64,000 nucleotides of DNA from contig JACVTC010000039.1 of the NCBI GenBank assembly GCA_016946835.1, forward strand, positions 731,501 through 795,500, written 5' to 3'. The stretch comes from Neocallimastix lanati (nom. inval.). Taxonomy: Eukaryota > Neocallimastigomycota > Neocallimastigomycetes > Neocallimastigales > Neocallimastigaceae. The notes beneath the pieces were generated by a model that saw only the letters and a list, made by a program, of their open reading frames with translations, made no database searches and was not told the origin of the DNA. The position numbers and the translations under genes were made by a program. Shown here piece after piece: positions 1 to 13,270 of the stretch (position 1 is the stretch's first letter; each line of letters opens with the position of its first letter).

Positions 1-1
1 T

Positions 2-1807
2 GAACAAAAAAACGATTCAAATAATACAAATGTAAAAATAAAGGAAGATTTTCATATTAATTTTTTTATTAAAACTATTGATTCCAAAAATATTGAAGAA
101 ATAAATAATTTAATTAATACTCACTGTAATGGTAATAAAAACAATAAAACTGGAAGAGATATAGTGTTAGAAATTTATAATAAAAGCTTACTCACCCCAG
201 AAAGATTAAATTTTATAATAGAAAATTGTAATGAGTATTTATATATATCCTCCTCTTTAATTAAAAGTTTAATAAAAGCTGATGAAAAAGAACTATTAAA
301 GATTATTTTTAGCAAATTTATTATTTATGATAATGAATTTATTAAATGGTTACTTTATCAATACAAAAATAAAAAACCCCTGTCTGTCGAACACTTGAAT
401 GAAAAAGTTTCTAATGAAAAATATAATATTTCCGATGATTATTATTTTAATGCCTGTAAGTATGGAAAAGAAAATATAATTCGGTTTTTAATTGGGCATG
501 GTATCGATATAAATAAAGAAGATAAACGTGGTAAAACACCATTATTTGAAGCATGCCGTGGTAAACAAGAAAATACGGTAAAATATTTAATTGAACATGG
601 GGCTAGCATAAATAAAGAAGCCAAAAACGGTGAGACGCCATTATTTGAAGCAATTCACGAAGGTAATGAAAATTTAATAAAATGTTTAATTGAACATGGA
701 GCAGATATCAATAAAAAAAATAAAAGTGGGGAAACACCGTTATTTACTGCGTGTCAAGGTAGCAATGAAAACATAGTAAAATGTTTAATAGAACATGGAG
801 CAGATATAAGTGAAGAAAACGAGTATGGTGAAACCCCACTGTATACGGCATGCACTTTTAGAAATGAGAAAGTAGTGAGGTATTTAATTGAGCATGGTGC
901 TGATATTAGTAAAGAAGACGACTATGGTGAAACCGTATTATTTGAGGCATGCTATAATGGAAATGAAGATATAATAAAAAGTTTAATTGAATATGGCGCA
1001 GATGTCAATAAGGAAGCCAGTAATGGTAAAACACCATTATTTAATGCATGTTATCATGGTAATGAAAAGGTAGTAAAATATTTAGTTGAACATGGTGCCA
1101 ACATTAATAAGGAAGATTGCGAAGGTAAAACGCCTATTTTTGAAGCATGTCGCAGTAAAAATGAGGATATGGTGGTGTATCTAATTGAACATGGGGCAGA
1201 CTTCAATAAGGAGAGCTGTGATGGTGAAACACCATTATATAATGCATGTCATAATGGAAATGAAAAGGTAGTAAAATATATAATTGAACATGGTGATGTT
1301 GATATAAATAAAGAAATAAAGTACGGCAACACCCTGTTAACTTTGGCATGTAAAAATGGAAATGATAGGATGGTGAAATGTTTAATTGAGCAAGGTGCCG
1401 ATATAGATAAAGAAGATGGTCATGGTCAAACGCCATTATATAATGCCTGTCGTAGTAGATATGAAAAGCTAATACGATATTTAATTGAGCAAGGAGCAGA
1501 TGTTAACAGGGAGAATAAAGATGGTAAAACTGCATTATTTGAAGCCTGCTGTGATAAAAATGAAAATTTGGCAAAATATTTAGTTGAGCATGGTGCCGAT
1601 ATCAATAAGGAAGAAGAAGGTGAGGGTGAAACTCCGTTATTCCATGCCTGTCATAAAGGAAATGAGAGGGTCGTAAGATATTTAATTGAACATGGTGCCA
1701 TTATAAATAAAAAAAATAAGAATGGTGAGACCCCATTATCTATTGCTCTAAAAAATGAAAATGAAACGATCTTGAAATATTTAAATGAACATAGTACAAT
1801 TTTATAA
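2..1807 (+). CDS. Ankyrin-repeat protein, 5' end outside window
   Basis: The reading frame is open from base 2 to the TAA at 1805-1807, so the visible protein has 601 residues and its start lies upstream; a GTG at 164 is only an internal valine codon. From about residue 142 onward there are 13 consecutive 33-residue ankyrin repeats plus a capping half repeat, each close to G-x-TPLFEAC-x(3)-NE-x-(I/V)VKYLIEHGADINKE. Repeat 9 has one extra residue and repeat 12 has a one-residue insertion. The first ~140 residues are helical-looking and Asn/Lys-rich, with no recognised domain. Ankyrin arrays bind partner proteins; no enzymatic domain is seen and the partner is unknown. Such genes are abundant in anaerobic fungi. 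The family call is secure, the function is not. Confidence 0.9.
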   Translation, partial: EQKNDSNNTNVKIKEDFHINFFIKTIDSKNIEEINNLINTHCNGNKNNKTGRDIVLEIYNKSLLTPERLNFIIENCNEYLYISSSLIKSLIKADEKELLKIIFSKFIIYDNEFIKWLLYQYKNKKPLSVEHLNEKVSNEKYNISDDYYFNACKYGKENIIRFLIGHGIDINKEDKRGKTPLFEACRGKQENTVKYLIEHGASINKEAKNGETPLFEAIHEGNENLIKCLIEHGADINKKNKSGETPLFTACQGSNENIVKCLIEHGADISEENEYGETPLYTACTFRNEKVVRYLIEHGADISKEDDYGETVLFEACYNGNEDIIKSLIEYGADVNKEASNGKTPLFNACYHGNEKVVKYLVEHGANINKEDCEGKTPIFEACRSKNEDMVVYLIEHGADFNKESCDGETPLYNACHNGNEKVVKYIIEHGDVDINKEIKYGNTLLTLACKNGNDRMVKCLIEQGADIDKEDGHGQTPLYNACRSRYEKLIRYLIEQGADVNRENKDGKTALFEACCDKNENLAKYLVEHGADINKEEEGEGETPLFHACHKGNERVVRYLIEHGAIINKKNKNGETPLSIALKNENETILKYLNEHSTIL

Positions 1808-1997
1808 AAAAAAAAAATAAAAAATAAAAAAAAAAAAAAAGTAAAGATAAACAAACAAAACAAAAATAAATAAATAAATAAATAAATAAAAAAGTTCCTT
1901 TCTAAAGTATATTATTGAGTTATTCTTTTTTATTTATGTAATTGTTGATTTATGATGATGATGATAATGATGATGACAATTGTTCGTTTATACGTTA

Positions 1998-2035
<38 letters not shown>

Positions 2036-2462
2036 ATTATATTTTAATTTATTCTTATTTATACCTTTTTATCTTTAACTTTATGACTATGTCTTAGATG
2101 ATTGATCTAATATCAATATAAAATTTAAATACTCTAGATAAGGCCTAGATCCTTTAAAGGTTTCTTTTTTTTTTTTTTTTTTTTTTTTTTATCTTTATAT
2201 ATATATATATATATATAAGGAAGTAAACAACACACTAAACTAAACCTTTTTTTTTTTTTTTTCATTTAAATAATCAACATTTCTTTTAAACAACCAGTAT
2301 TTCTTTAAATACAACTAATTTCATTTAAAAAAAAAAAAAAATTATTATTATTATTACATTATTATTACTTTTTTATTCTATATAATTCTATTATATTAAT
2401 AAGAAATTATAGATATATTTATAATTTTAAAAAAAGTTTTTTTTTTTTTTTTTTTTTTTTTG

Positions 2463-2528
<66 letters not shown>

Positions 2529-2555
2529 TATAAAAAAAAAAAAAAAGAAGAAGAA

Positions 2556-2588
<33 letters not shown>

Positions 2589-3131
2589 TTTAAAAATTAA
2601 GTATTAAAAAAAAAATTTTTTTTAATAATATTTTTTTTTTTTTATCTATTTAAAAATATTTAATGTATCATAGGAAAAAAGGTTCTTTTTTTTAAAAAAA
2701 AAAAAATAAAAATAAAAAATAAAATAAAATACAATAAAAAAAATAATAATTTACAATGTTAAATATTTTTTCAAAAAAATAAAAATAAAAATAAAAATAT
2801 ACAAAATGCTTGAATTTGTATTATATATATATTTTTATTATAATTAAGAAAAAAAAATAAATTTATATATTTTATATATATATGATATGATTTGAAATAA
2901 AAAAAAAAAAAAAAATTTTTTTTATAATTTTTTTTTATTTCAATAATTAATAATAAATATATCTTATAACATTGTTAATAATTATTTAATTTGTAATATA
3001 TATTTCTTTTATGTATAGTATTAATATATATATTTGATTAAACTTTTTTTTTAAAAAAAAAAAATAAATTTTTAGATAAAGTATTTATATAGATAATATA
3101 AAAATGAAGATTAAGAAAAAAAAAAAAAAAA

Positions 3132-3167
<36 letters not shown>

Positions 3168-3286
3168 TATATAATATATATTTATATATATATATATATT
3201 TATAAAAAAAAATGGTTGTAATTATGAGTAAATTATTATTAAAATTTTATAAATATATATATATATTGTAAAATTTTTTTTCTTTT

Positions 3287-3339
<53 letters not shown>

Positions 3340-3397
3340 TATATATAAATTATTAATATTTAATTTTTTTTTTTATATATTATTAATTTATTTTATT
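1808..3397. other. Intergenic AT-rich stretch, convergent 3' ends
   Basis: This lies between the ankyrin gene and the RhoGAP gene, which converge. It holds poly(A)/poly(T) runs, AT dinucleotide runs and an ATT trinucleotide run at about 2464-2528. No coding exon or RNA gene is visible. Confidence 0.7.
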
Positions 3398-5463
3398 TTA
3401 AACAACGGATGGTGTAGTTTTTGGTGGAGTAGGTATACTAATTATTGGTTGTGTTGGTGTTGATAATGGAGATAAAAAGGATAAATCAGTTTTTTCCTTA
3501 TTTTTTTGAGCTAAATTCATAACATTTGATGGATAATTTTGATCATTATTTGAATTTTTATCTATCATTTCTGGTGATGGCATTTCTCCTTTATTATTTT
3601 CTTTTTGGTTATTATTACTATTTGTCGATAGTGATTCATTAGATATGGAAGAATCATCATAACCTGGGGATGGTAAACCATAATCATTAATATTTGTTTT
3701 ATTATTTATAGTTATAGGAGTTACAGATGGATGATTAAGTTTACCTTGATTAACTTTACTATTACTTAAAGAAGAAAGTGTCTCCATATTCGAATTTTTA
3801 TTAGAATTATTTTCTAATAACTCTGACTTTATATTAGTTTTTTTTATTTCTTGTTGTTGTTTAACATCTTTTTTTCCTTTTATAATTTCTTCTTGATTAG
3901 AATTCGTTATTTCAATTTTAATACCATTCTTTACTTGAACTGTATTATTATTATCAGTATTATTATATTTTAAATTACTTTTTGGGGTAATTAATTTATC
4001 ATCCATTATATTATTACTTTTTTGAAAGGTTGTAAAATCAGAAACAGAAAGAGAATTAATTCCTTCTAAAGGACCATCCTCCTTATCCAAAGCTATTGGG
4101 TCTTTTTCAAAATTATCAAATAGTTGGAATGGTTTGACTTCCGAAGAAGTAATAAAAAGTTTATCTTTATGATCAATAAGGAATTCAATAACTTGAAGAG
4201 CTACTTCATATTCCTCAGAGGAAGCAAGAGTAAGAATATTATTACTATTACTGGAAGCACTTTCCTTAGAACGAAGAAGATTTGGAGCAAAAATACAAGC
4301 TAAATTATGAGCATTCATATGGTTCACTTCAAAATGTTCAGTAACTTCTGAAAGGAATTGTAAAAGAATTTCTAATACAACAAGATGTGCTGATGGTAAT
4401 AATACGAAAAGATATTGGAAAGCTTTAGTTCTTTCACAAGTATCTGGAATATATTTTACAACATCTAAAAAAGTGGTATAAAGACAGAATGGAATTAAAG
4501 GTTCTGGAAGTTGACGAAGATAGAGTTTAAGTAGACTAGCAACATCAAAAATATTCATTCCTTCGAAATTATAACCAAAGCCATAACCAGCACTTTCATT
4601 AAATATCTTTACACAACTATTAATACGACGCTCTGAACCATTAACACGGAAAATACCTTCTTTAGATAAACCATTCTTTCTTAAAAAATTGATACATTCA
4701 TAAACAATAATTGGAAGCTTCTTATTATTACATTTTTCATTCGGATCAATATATACAAAAGCATAGTCTAAAGAGGTAACCAATGGTACACCAAAAACTT
4801 CTCTCTTTTTATCCTTTTTAGAAAATATCTTCCATTTCTTATTATTACGTCCCTTACTTACACTTTCTAAACTTTTTATGATGGTTTCACGGAAATCTTT
4901 ACCAGGTAGTGATGAAGAAGCATTATGATTATTTAAGTTTTGTTTATCTGTTGTCAATGAACTTTTAGAATCATTTTTATTTATAGATATATTTGATGAT
5001 GAGTTTTTATGTGAAGAACTATCAACAGTAGATTGATTTATTGAACGAAATTGGTTTCTAAGATTTGCATAAGCAGTTTTTCTTAAAATAAAAAGTTCAG
5101 TTTCAGTAAGACCTGAATAACTTTTAAAATAATAAAGTTCTTTTTTTTAGAAAAAAAAAAAAAAAAAGAAAAAAAAAATATTTATTTATGTAGATACATA
5201 TATAGATTATATAAACAAAAAAATTATTAAAAAAGTATATTAGTAAAAAAAAAAATAAATAAACAAATAAATAAAATTGAGAAAAAAAAAGATATAAATA
5301 CATATTTATCTAATTTTTAAATTTTTAACTTTTTTCTTTATTTACCATGATCTTTTTTAGCCGCTGAATTAGTAATTTCATTAAATGAATTTGACAATGG
5401 ACGGTTTTTAACTGTAGTCTTATTATCCTCCTTATGAGGTTTTAAAGTATTACTAGAACTCAT
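3398..5463 (-). CDS. RhoGAP-domain protein, two exons
   Basis: The model has exon 1 at 5346-5463 (ATG at 5461-5463), an intron at 5140-5345 (donor GTAAAT, acceptor AAG) and exon 2 at 3398-5139, giving 619 residues. The phase-1 junction rebuilds a Glu codon and joins KKDH to ELYYFKSYSG. A Rho GTPase-activating domain spans about residues 155-345. It shows GIFRVNGSE with the catalytic arginine finger at about R204, the LYLRQLPEPLIP motif, and NAHNLACIFAPNLLR near its end. RhoGAPs speed GTP hydrolysis by Rho/Rac/Cdc42 GTPases and so shape actin and polarity. The ~275-residue C-terminal tail is Asn/Ser/Lys-rich low-complexity sequence with several SP/TP sites and no other domain. The N-terminal 150 residues hold no recognised lipid-binding or SH3 module. 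Target GTPase is unknown. Confidence 0.88.
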
Positions 5464-6611
5464 TTTTTTTTTTTTTTTTTTGTTTGTTTGTTTGTTTGTT
5501 TCTTTTTTTATTCAAAATATCTATTTAAATATGTGTTACTTTTTTTTTTTATTTTATTTTGTTGTTTAAAATTTCTTATTTTTTTTTTAATTTAATTAAT
5601 ATTTATTATATTTATTAATTTATTAATTATATTAATAATTTATAATATTATTTTATACTTTTATTATTTTGAAATTTTAAATTATTTTTTATTTTTTAAA
5701 TATTTATTACTATTAATTTTTTTATATTATATTACTTTATTTATGCTTTATATTTTAATCTTTTCCCTTTATACTATTTTTATTATTTGGTGAAAAAATT
5801 AATAGCTTTAATAAAGTTTTTTTTTTTTTTTATAGAACTTAAGAGAGTTGATTATATTATAAGTGTATTAAAATGTTTTGTACTTAAATATATTTATTAT
5901 TACTTTTAAATTTATTTTTTAATTCAATTTAATTTAATTGGCAAATAAATAAAAATGCTAAAATTATTTAAATAAAGCTTTTAAATAATTAAGGGTTTTT
6001 ATTTATTAATTTTAATTTTATTTGTTTTCTTCAATGAATATATGTAAATATATATATATATTTTTTAAAGAAATAATCTATTTTGATTTAATTAAAAAAT
6101 TAGTTTAACGATTATTATTTTAAAGATTATTGTGGGGTTTTTTATGAAGTATAAAGATCAATGTTAATAAAATGGTAGTTTTTTCTTCTTTTTTTTTTTT
6201 ATCTAAATTATTCTATGTTTTATGCTTCAAATATGTTGAAAAAATAAAAGAAAAAATTGATATTAAAACAATTTTTCTTTAATATTCTATATTTATTTAT
6301 ATTAAATATAATATTTTTATTTAATGTCTATAAATCAGCTTTTTTTTTTTTTTTTTTATTGTTTTATAAAAATTTTATTCTATTTTCCTTTTTAATTTAC
6401 TTCATTAAAATTTTTTTTTCTTATATTTTATGTTCGTATTATAATACTTTGGTTATGAAATACAGATACAAAGTCAAAAAAAATTAATATTTTTATTTAA
6501 TAAACATATAAAATGAAAAATATAAAAATAAGAATAAAAAAAAAAAATTAATATTCAATATCTTTAAATATTTTGATTTCTATATAATTTATTATTTTAT
6601 CTATATGTATT

Positions 6612-6646
<35 letters not shown>

Positions 6647-7053
6647 TTATAAATATTTTTAAAGAAAAAAAAAAAAAAAATACTTACCAACTTATTTTTT
6701 AATATTTATCGATATTATTATTGTTTTTAAATATATTTTTTATTTCTTACTTTATTACTGGTGTAATAATCATTTCATGAAAAATAAAATATTGTAAGAT
6801 TTATTGTTTTATTCTTTTTCCAATTAATTATATATAGTCTTTCTTAAATATTTAAAGGCTTATTTTTCTTTTTCATTTATAATTATAAAATAGAAAGAAA
6901 AAAATCTGAAGTAAACTTAAATATTTATATTCTTTTTTTTTTTTTTTCTTGTTATAGTCTAAATTTAATTTCATATAAAAATAACGATATAAATTAAATT
7001 AGTTATTAAATAATATTATTTTAGATTATTTTAAATTTTCTTTTTTTTTTTTT

Positions 7054-7094
<41 letters not shown>

Positions 7095-8205
7095 AATCTT
7101 ATAAATACTTTATTGCAAATTTCCTTCCAAGTAAATTTATATATAAATTTTAAAATAAATTATTAAAAGAAGAATAAAAATTTTTGTTGAAAAAAAAAAT
7201 AAAATAAAATAAAATAGAAAGTTTTTCATTATTTTTATTATTTTCTTTTATTTTTTTTATTATTAAATGAAATTTTTTTTATTAAAATATTTTTAATTAA
7301 ATTATATAAATAGACTTAATATATATCATATATATTATGTAATATATAAATACTATATTCTAATATATATTAGAATATCATATTATGTAGAAATGAACAT
7401 TTGTATATTTCATATATTATAATATATTTATTCAATATATTATATTATATTTTTATATTACTTTTATTATATTTATCATTCTTTTACTTTTAAAAAATCA
7501 TATCTTCAAAGTATAAATAATACACTTATTTCATTTGAATTAAATATATTGTTGTATATATATTAAAATATACAATTGCATAAATAAACAGTCAATTGAT
7601 TTAAATATTTTTTTGTTAAATTTTAATTCGTAATAATCATTTAATATAATATTTAGAATAGAAAATCATAAACATTTTTATTAACTATTTAATTAATAAA
7701 ATAATATATTTTAAATATATATTATAATATATAATAATAAGTCACAGAATTTGAATTTTTGTAAACAATACAGACTTCAAAATTAATTATAATTATATAT
7801 TATATATATTATTTATATATGTATTTAATATAATAAAATATTATAATTAAATTGTTATAAATTTTTTTGAAATTTTGAAATATATCTCAATTTATTCTAA
7901 TATTATTAACATTATATAGAATAGTATATTTAACATTTCAAAAGAAATTGAATAAATTTTGATATTAGAGAATACGAAATATAATACATATATTCAAGTA
8001 TACTAGATATTAATAAATAATATATTGTTTTAATAACAAGAAAATATATTACTATTATAATTCTATAAAAATGTCACTATCCAAAGGTAAACTCAAAAAA
8101 AAAAAAAAAATAAAAATAAAGCAAAAATTTTACATACAATTTATATACAATATAATATAGTATTATATATTCTTTTGTATTATTTAATTATTAATATATT
8201 AATTT

Positions 8206-8237
<32 letters not shown>

Positions 8238-8310
8238 TCTATTCAATCATTTATTAATTTATTTATTTAATAATTTATTCATTTATTCATTTATTCATTT
8301 ATTTATAATT

Positions 8311-8470
8311 ATGAAGGATTTTATTAAAGGGTGGTTTTCATTTATACCTAAGGGTAAAAAAAAAAAAAATAAAAAAAAAAAAAAAAGAGAAATTAATTAA
8401 CTATAAAGTAATAATAATAATAAATATAATAAATATAATAAATATAATAAATATATTAAATATAATAAAT

Positions 8471-8513
<43 letters not shown>

Positions 8514-8565
8514 AATTATTATTATTATAGGTAAATGTAAAATTTACGGTTTATTGACAAAATAA
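8311..8565 (+). CDS. Possible 25-residue two-exon micro-ORF
   Basis: ATG at 8311 opens exon 1 (8311-8353), which ends at a GTAAAA donor. An intron at 8354-8530 ends ATTATTATAG, and exon 2 (8531-8565) closes with TAA. The phase-1 junction gives MKDFIKGWFSFIPKGKCKIY followed by GLLTK. The sequence is less repetitive than its surroundings and uses Gly, Trp, Cys and Pro codons, which is unusual for junk here. A nearby ATG at 8071 (MSLSK then GTAAAC) could be an upstream exon, but its phase does not fit. No homology is recognised and chance is quite possible. Confidence 0.15.
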
Positions 8566-8942
8566 AATTAAAAAAAAAAAAAGTTTGATTTTATTATTAA
8601 TTAAATAATTAATGTTAATTAATAGTAATATTAAATAATAATGAAATACTTAAACCCTTGATTTATCCTCTTATCTTTCATGGTATTTATATTTTAATTA
8701 TTTATTATTTAAATATTTATTTATTTATTTATTTATGATTTATTTATGATTTATTTATTATTTGCTTATTTAATATTTCGTTACTATTTATTATCTAATT
8801 ATCCCTATGTAACTATTTTTTATTTTTATAATTATTAATATTAGCGGTAAAGATATGTTATATTATTAAATATTATGAACTTTATCAAAATAAGCTATGG
8901 ATTATATTTTATATTTTACAATTTTATATATATATATTAATT

Positions 8943-8978
8943 AAGGAATGATCATTAATTATTGATGCATTCCTTTTT
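8943..8978. other. GC-closed hairpin followed by T run
   Basis: AAGGAATG pairs with CATTCCTT, and ATCA pairs with TGAT inside, leaving one bulged base and an 8-nt loop; TTT follows. The stem is the strongest G/C-containing stem in its vicinity. It could be structural DNA or the 3' end of a small RNA. No promoter elements were seen. Confidence 0.3.
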
Positions 8979-9649
8979 GTTTTTAACATTATATATAATA
9001 ATATATATTTTTTATAATCTTTTTTCTCTTCTTTTTTTTTTTTTTTTTTTAAGATAATTATATCCATAATTTCTTTTTCTATCTATTCCTTCAAATTAAA
9101 CCAACTTTCAACTAAAATAATATATAAAGAAAAAATCAAAATAAAATTTAATAATGATTAAAAAAAGTAAAATTAATAATCGTATAATTATTTTTTTATT
9201 ATTATTATTAAAATAATTAAAATAATTATTATAATTTAAGTTATAATAATATTAAACATTATATGAATATGGAATAATTGTTAAAAGTATTTTATTAAAT
9301 ATTAAAATTTTTAAATAAATCTCTCATTAATAATTAAAATTATTAAATATAAAAAAAGCCTTAAAACAAAATTATAAAACAAAAAATATTGATATATCGT
9401 AGTGTTTAATTATTAATGCTACAAAAAATATATATATATATACAATAAATATAATAATAAATATTAAACTTTAGATAAGAAAAATATTACTTTATAATAG
9501 TATTTATATAATATATTTAATTTTTATTTTCTTTTATTTTTTTTTTCATTTTTAATTATTATTATTTTTTATTCTTAATTGTTAATTATTATTTTTTTTT
9601 TATTCTTAATTATTCTTAATTTAATATTTAATATTTATTTTATTTTATT

Positions 9650-9835
9650 TTATTTTATATACTTGTTCTTTTATATTATTACATTCAATATTTTATTTTA
9701 TTTTATTTTATTTTATTTTATTTTATACACTTGTTCTTTTATATTATTACATTCAATATTTTATTTTATTTTATTTTATACACTTGTTCTTTTATATTAT
9801 TACATTTAATATTTATTTTATTTTATTTTATTCTA
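9650..9835 (+). repeat. Three-copy repeat with TTTTA spacer
   Basis: The block ACTTGTTCTTTTATATTATT followed by ACATTCAATA starts at about 9661, 9729 and 9782. The blocks are separated by TTTTA pentanucleotide runs of different length, so spacing is 68 then 53 bp. Confidence 0.8.
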
Positions 9836-10047
9836 TATTATTAATTTATTATTATTTATAGTCAATATTAATTTTATATGAAATGAAGCTCTCTTGGTAT
9901 TATATTAATTAATCATCATAATGAAAATGTGATAAATAATAAATTGAATAATTAATTTATAATAATTATTTTTAGAATATTTAATTAATATGTTGAATGT
10001 TTAAAAAAAATTAATTAATAATAAATAAAAAATTATTAAAAAATAAT

Positions 10048-10202
10048 AAAATAAAAAATAATAAAAATAAAAAATAATAAAAATAAAAAATAATAAAAAT
10101 AAAAAATAATAAAAATAAAAAATAATAAAAATAAAAAATAATAAAAATAAAAAATAATAAAAATAAAAAATAATAAAAATAAAAAATAATAAAAATAAAA
10201 AA
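10048..10202. repeat. 16-bp tandem repeat
   Basis: About ten near-perfect copies of ATAATAAAAATAAAAA. On the minus strand they give a spurious Phe/Leu/Ile/Tyr open frame. Confidence 0.85.
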
Positions 10203-11275
10203 ATGATGATGATTAAAAAAAATCTTATCATATTATGTAAATATTAATAATATTAATATAATTTTTTTGTAATAAAATATAAAGAAAAAAAAAAAAAAAG
10301 AATAAAATAACAAAGAATTATTAAATAAAAAAATTATTAAATTTTTAATATATTAACTTTTCAATCAAAAAATATGTAAACATCTTATAATAAATAAAGA
10401 AAATGATGTATTTCTATAAAATATCAAAATAATAATAATAATAATAATAATAAAAGAAATAAAATATTGTTTTATATTAAATTTATATTTTATATTTAAT
10501 ACATTGGAGTATTTTTTTATTATTTTTATTTTTATTTTTATTATTATTTTTATTATTATTATTATTATTATTATAAATTTTAATTTAATCGTATCTTATA
10601 ATTAAATATATTTTTAAATTTTTATTTTACTATTTTTAATTATATATTTGAAAAGATACTTATATACAATAAAGATAAATAACAATTTTTGTAATTAAAA
10701 ATTAATATATTATGATTAAAATCTTTTTTATTATAAAATAAACTTTTTTTTATTTTTGAGATATAGCTTTCTTCTTTCTTCTTTAACCTTTTTATCATGT
10801 ATTAATAACGTGATATAAACTTTAATTATTTAATGGATAATGACTTTTATGTCTATTTTTATTATTTAATATTATTAAATATCATCCTTTTACTATACAA
10901 ATTAATAAATAGATAGTTTCATTAAAATTACAAGAAAAACATTTATTTTATTTTTTTTATTATTTTCATAAACATGATTAAGACATAAATTATTTTTTAA
11001 TACATAGATATATGTTATTGTCCTATTCTAATTATTTTTAGAGAATAAATAAAACATGAGTTCATATAGTGACGTGATATTTATATCATTGTTACATTAT
11101 TGAAATGAATAATATTAAATATATATATTTCAATTAATTATAAATTAAATAAAATATTAAATATTAAAAAAAAATAATATATAAAATTTATTTATATGAT
11201 CTTTATTTTATTTTTAAAAAAACTAAAAAGTTATTATACAATTTAATACTTTTAATAAAATTATATATCGAGATT

Positions 11276-11356
11276 TTGTTTTATTATCCTTATTTCTATT
11301 GCATATATATATATATTGTTTTATTATCCTTATTTCTATTGCATATATATATATAT
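11276..11356 (+). repeat. 40-bp direct repeat, two copies
   Basis: Two back-to-back copies contain TTATTATCCTTATTTCTATT, GC and an AT run. The copies begin at about 11281 and 11321 and look identical. Confidence 0.85.
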
Positions 11357-11509
11357 TCACAATATTTTAGCTCTTTAATAAAAATTGAAAAATCAAAGTA
11401 TTAAAAAAAAAAAAAAGAAGGAAAAAGTTAACACATAATTAAAAAATTAAACAACTGATAATAAATTATATTTAATTTATAGTAAAATATCAATAATTTA
11501 ATAATTTCC

Positions 11510-11546
<37 letters not shown>

Positions 11547-12053
11547 TCTTTTCGTTTGATATCTAATCCTTAAATTAATAATATTGATATCAAAAATACT
11601 TTCATTAAATATTGTAATAGTCTTTGATTTATTTAATATTTATCCCAATTAACAAGTATATATGAAAATTTAAAAAATTAAATTGATAAAAAATTTAAAG
11701 CCAGCTCCTTGAGTATCAAAATTTTTATTAACCTTTTTTTTGCTTGTTTGTTTTGTTTCGTTTTGTTTTATTGATATTTAAAGGATAATAATAACCTTTT
11801 TGAGAGAACATCACATGGAGAGACAAGATTCAAATAGGATGATAAGTTTCAAAAAAAAATTTTTAAAAAAAAAAAAAAAAAAAACAGAATTCTTTGAGAG
11901 TATTTATGAGTGGCTTACATTACTTTATTTTGTAACGTTTATTGGTAATGAAATTTTAATATTATCCTAAAGAAAAATAATTACCAAAATCTCATCCTTG
12001 GTAAAATGGCTAATATGGATATCCTTCACATGATAACTTGATCACTGTTTTTA

Positions 12054-12345
12054 TTATTATTTATTATTATTATTATTTATTATTATTCATTATATATTAT
12101 TTATTATTTATTATTATTATTATTATTAATTATTATTATTATTATTTATTATTATTAATTATTATTATTATTATTTATTATTATTTATTATTAATTATTA
12201 TTATTATTTATTATTAATTATTATTATTTATTATTATTATTATTTATTATTATTATTAATTATTATTATATTTATTATTATTAATTATTATTATTATTTA
12301 TTATTAATTATTATTATTTATTATTATTATTATTATTGATCATTG
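12054..12345. repeat. ATT/ATTT satellite
   Basis: Interleaved TTA, TTTA and TTAA units form an imperfect microsatellite of about 290 bp. Confidence 0.85.
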
Positions 12346-12994
12346 ACTATACAGTTAATATATATTAAAAAAAATTTTTTTTAAATCATCTGCAGTAAAA
12401 TATAAAAATATGAAAAATATAAAATAAAAAAAAAGAATAATAAAGTTTTTATTCTTTTTTATGGCTTACCTATCCTAACTAAAAAGAAAAAAAATTAAAA
12501 TGTAATGTAATGTATCATATATGTATACATAATTCAAAGGTAAAATTTTTTACAAAAATATTTTTTAAAAAAAAAAAAAGCCAAGAATTAATTATGCATT
12601 AGTAAAATATATATATCTTTTATTTTTTCATTGTTATGATGGGAATGATGACTGAAAAGGAATAAAAAATACTACTTTATTTTGTATATCTTTTATAAAT
12701 CCCCCCCTTTTTTTTAAATTAATAATTAAATACAAAAAAAAAAAATTATACATATTATATATTCTTTATTATATTATTATCATTATTATTTATTTATTAT
12801 AATTATTATTTATTATAATTATTTATTGAATATTATTTATATTAAATTATTATTATCAATAATTATATAACTGTAATATTATATTTAATACGATTGTTCA
12901 TTGATATCATTAAAAATATGTAGAATAGAAAATAAATAAATTAAATTAAACAAGTAGATGCTTATGATACAGCTTTTTTGAAGTGGTTTTCATA

Positions 12995-13270
12995 TATAAT
13001 AAATAATAAATAATAAATAATTGATAATAAATAATTGAATAAAAAATAATAAATAATAAATAATAAATAATAAATAATAAATAATAAATAATAAATAATA
13101 AATAATAAATAATAAATAATAAATAATAAATAATAAATAATAAATAATAAATAATAAATAATAAATAATAAATAATAAATAATAAATAATAAATAATAAA
13201 TAAATAATTAAATAATTAAATAATTAAATAGTTAAATAATTAAATAATTAAATAATTAAATAATTAAATA
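12995..13270. repeat. AAATAAT heptamer satellite
   Basis: A long, nearly pure run of the 7-bp unit TAAATAA grades into TAAATAAT/TAAATAG variants after 13200. The same heptamer recurs near 15.3, 53.4, 54.1, 57.2 and 63.6 kb. Confidence 0.9.

Noticed and set aside
164-166. GTG as start of the ankyrin gene
   Set aside because: The frame stays open to the window edge and nuclear genes of this fungus use ATG; it is an internal Val codon.
6257-6487. Small hydrophobic open frame
   Set aside because: Composition is Phe/Leu/Ile/Tyr/Lys only, from T-rich DNA, with no motif and no usable start context.
6685-6698. ATACTTACCAAC, similar to the U1 snRNA 5' end
   Set aside because: Only about nine bases match and no U1 stem-loops or Sm site follow.
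10001-10231. Minus-strand frame of Phe/Ile/Tyr
   Set aside because: Direct translation of the 16-bp tandem repeat.
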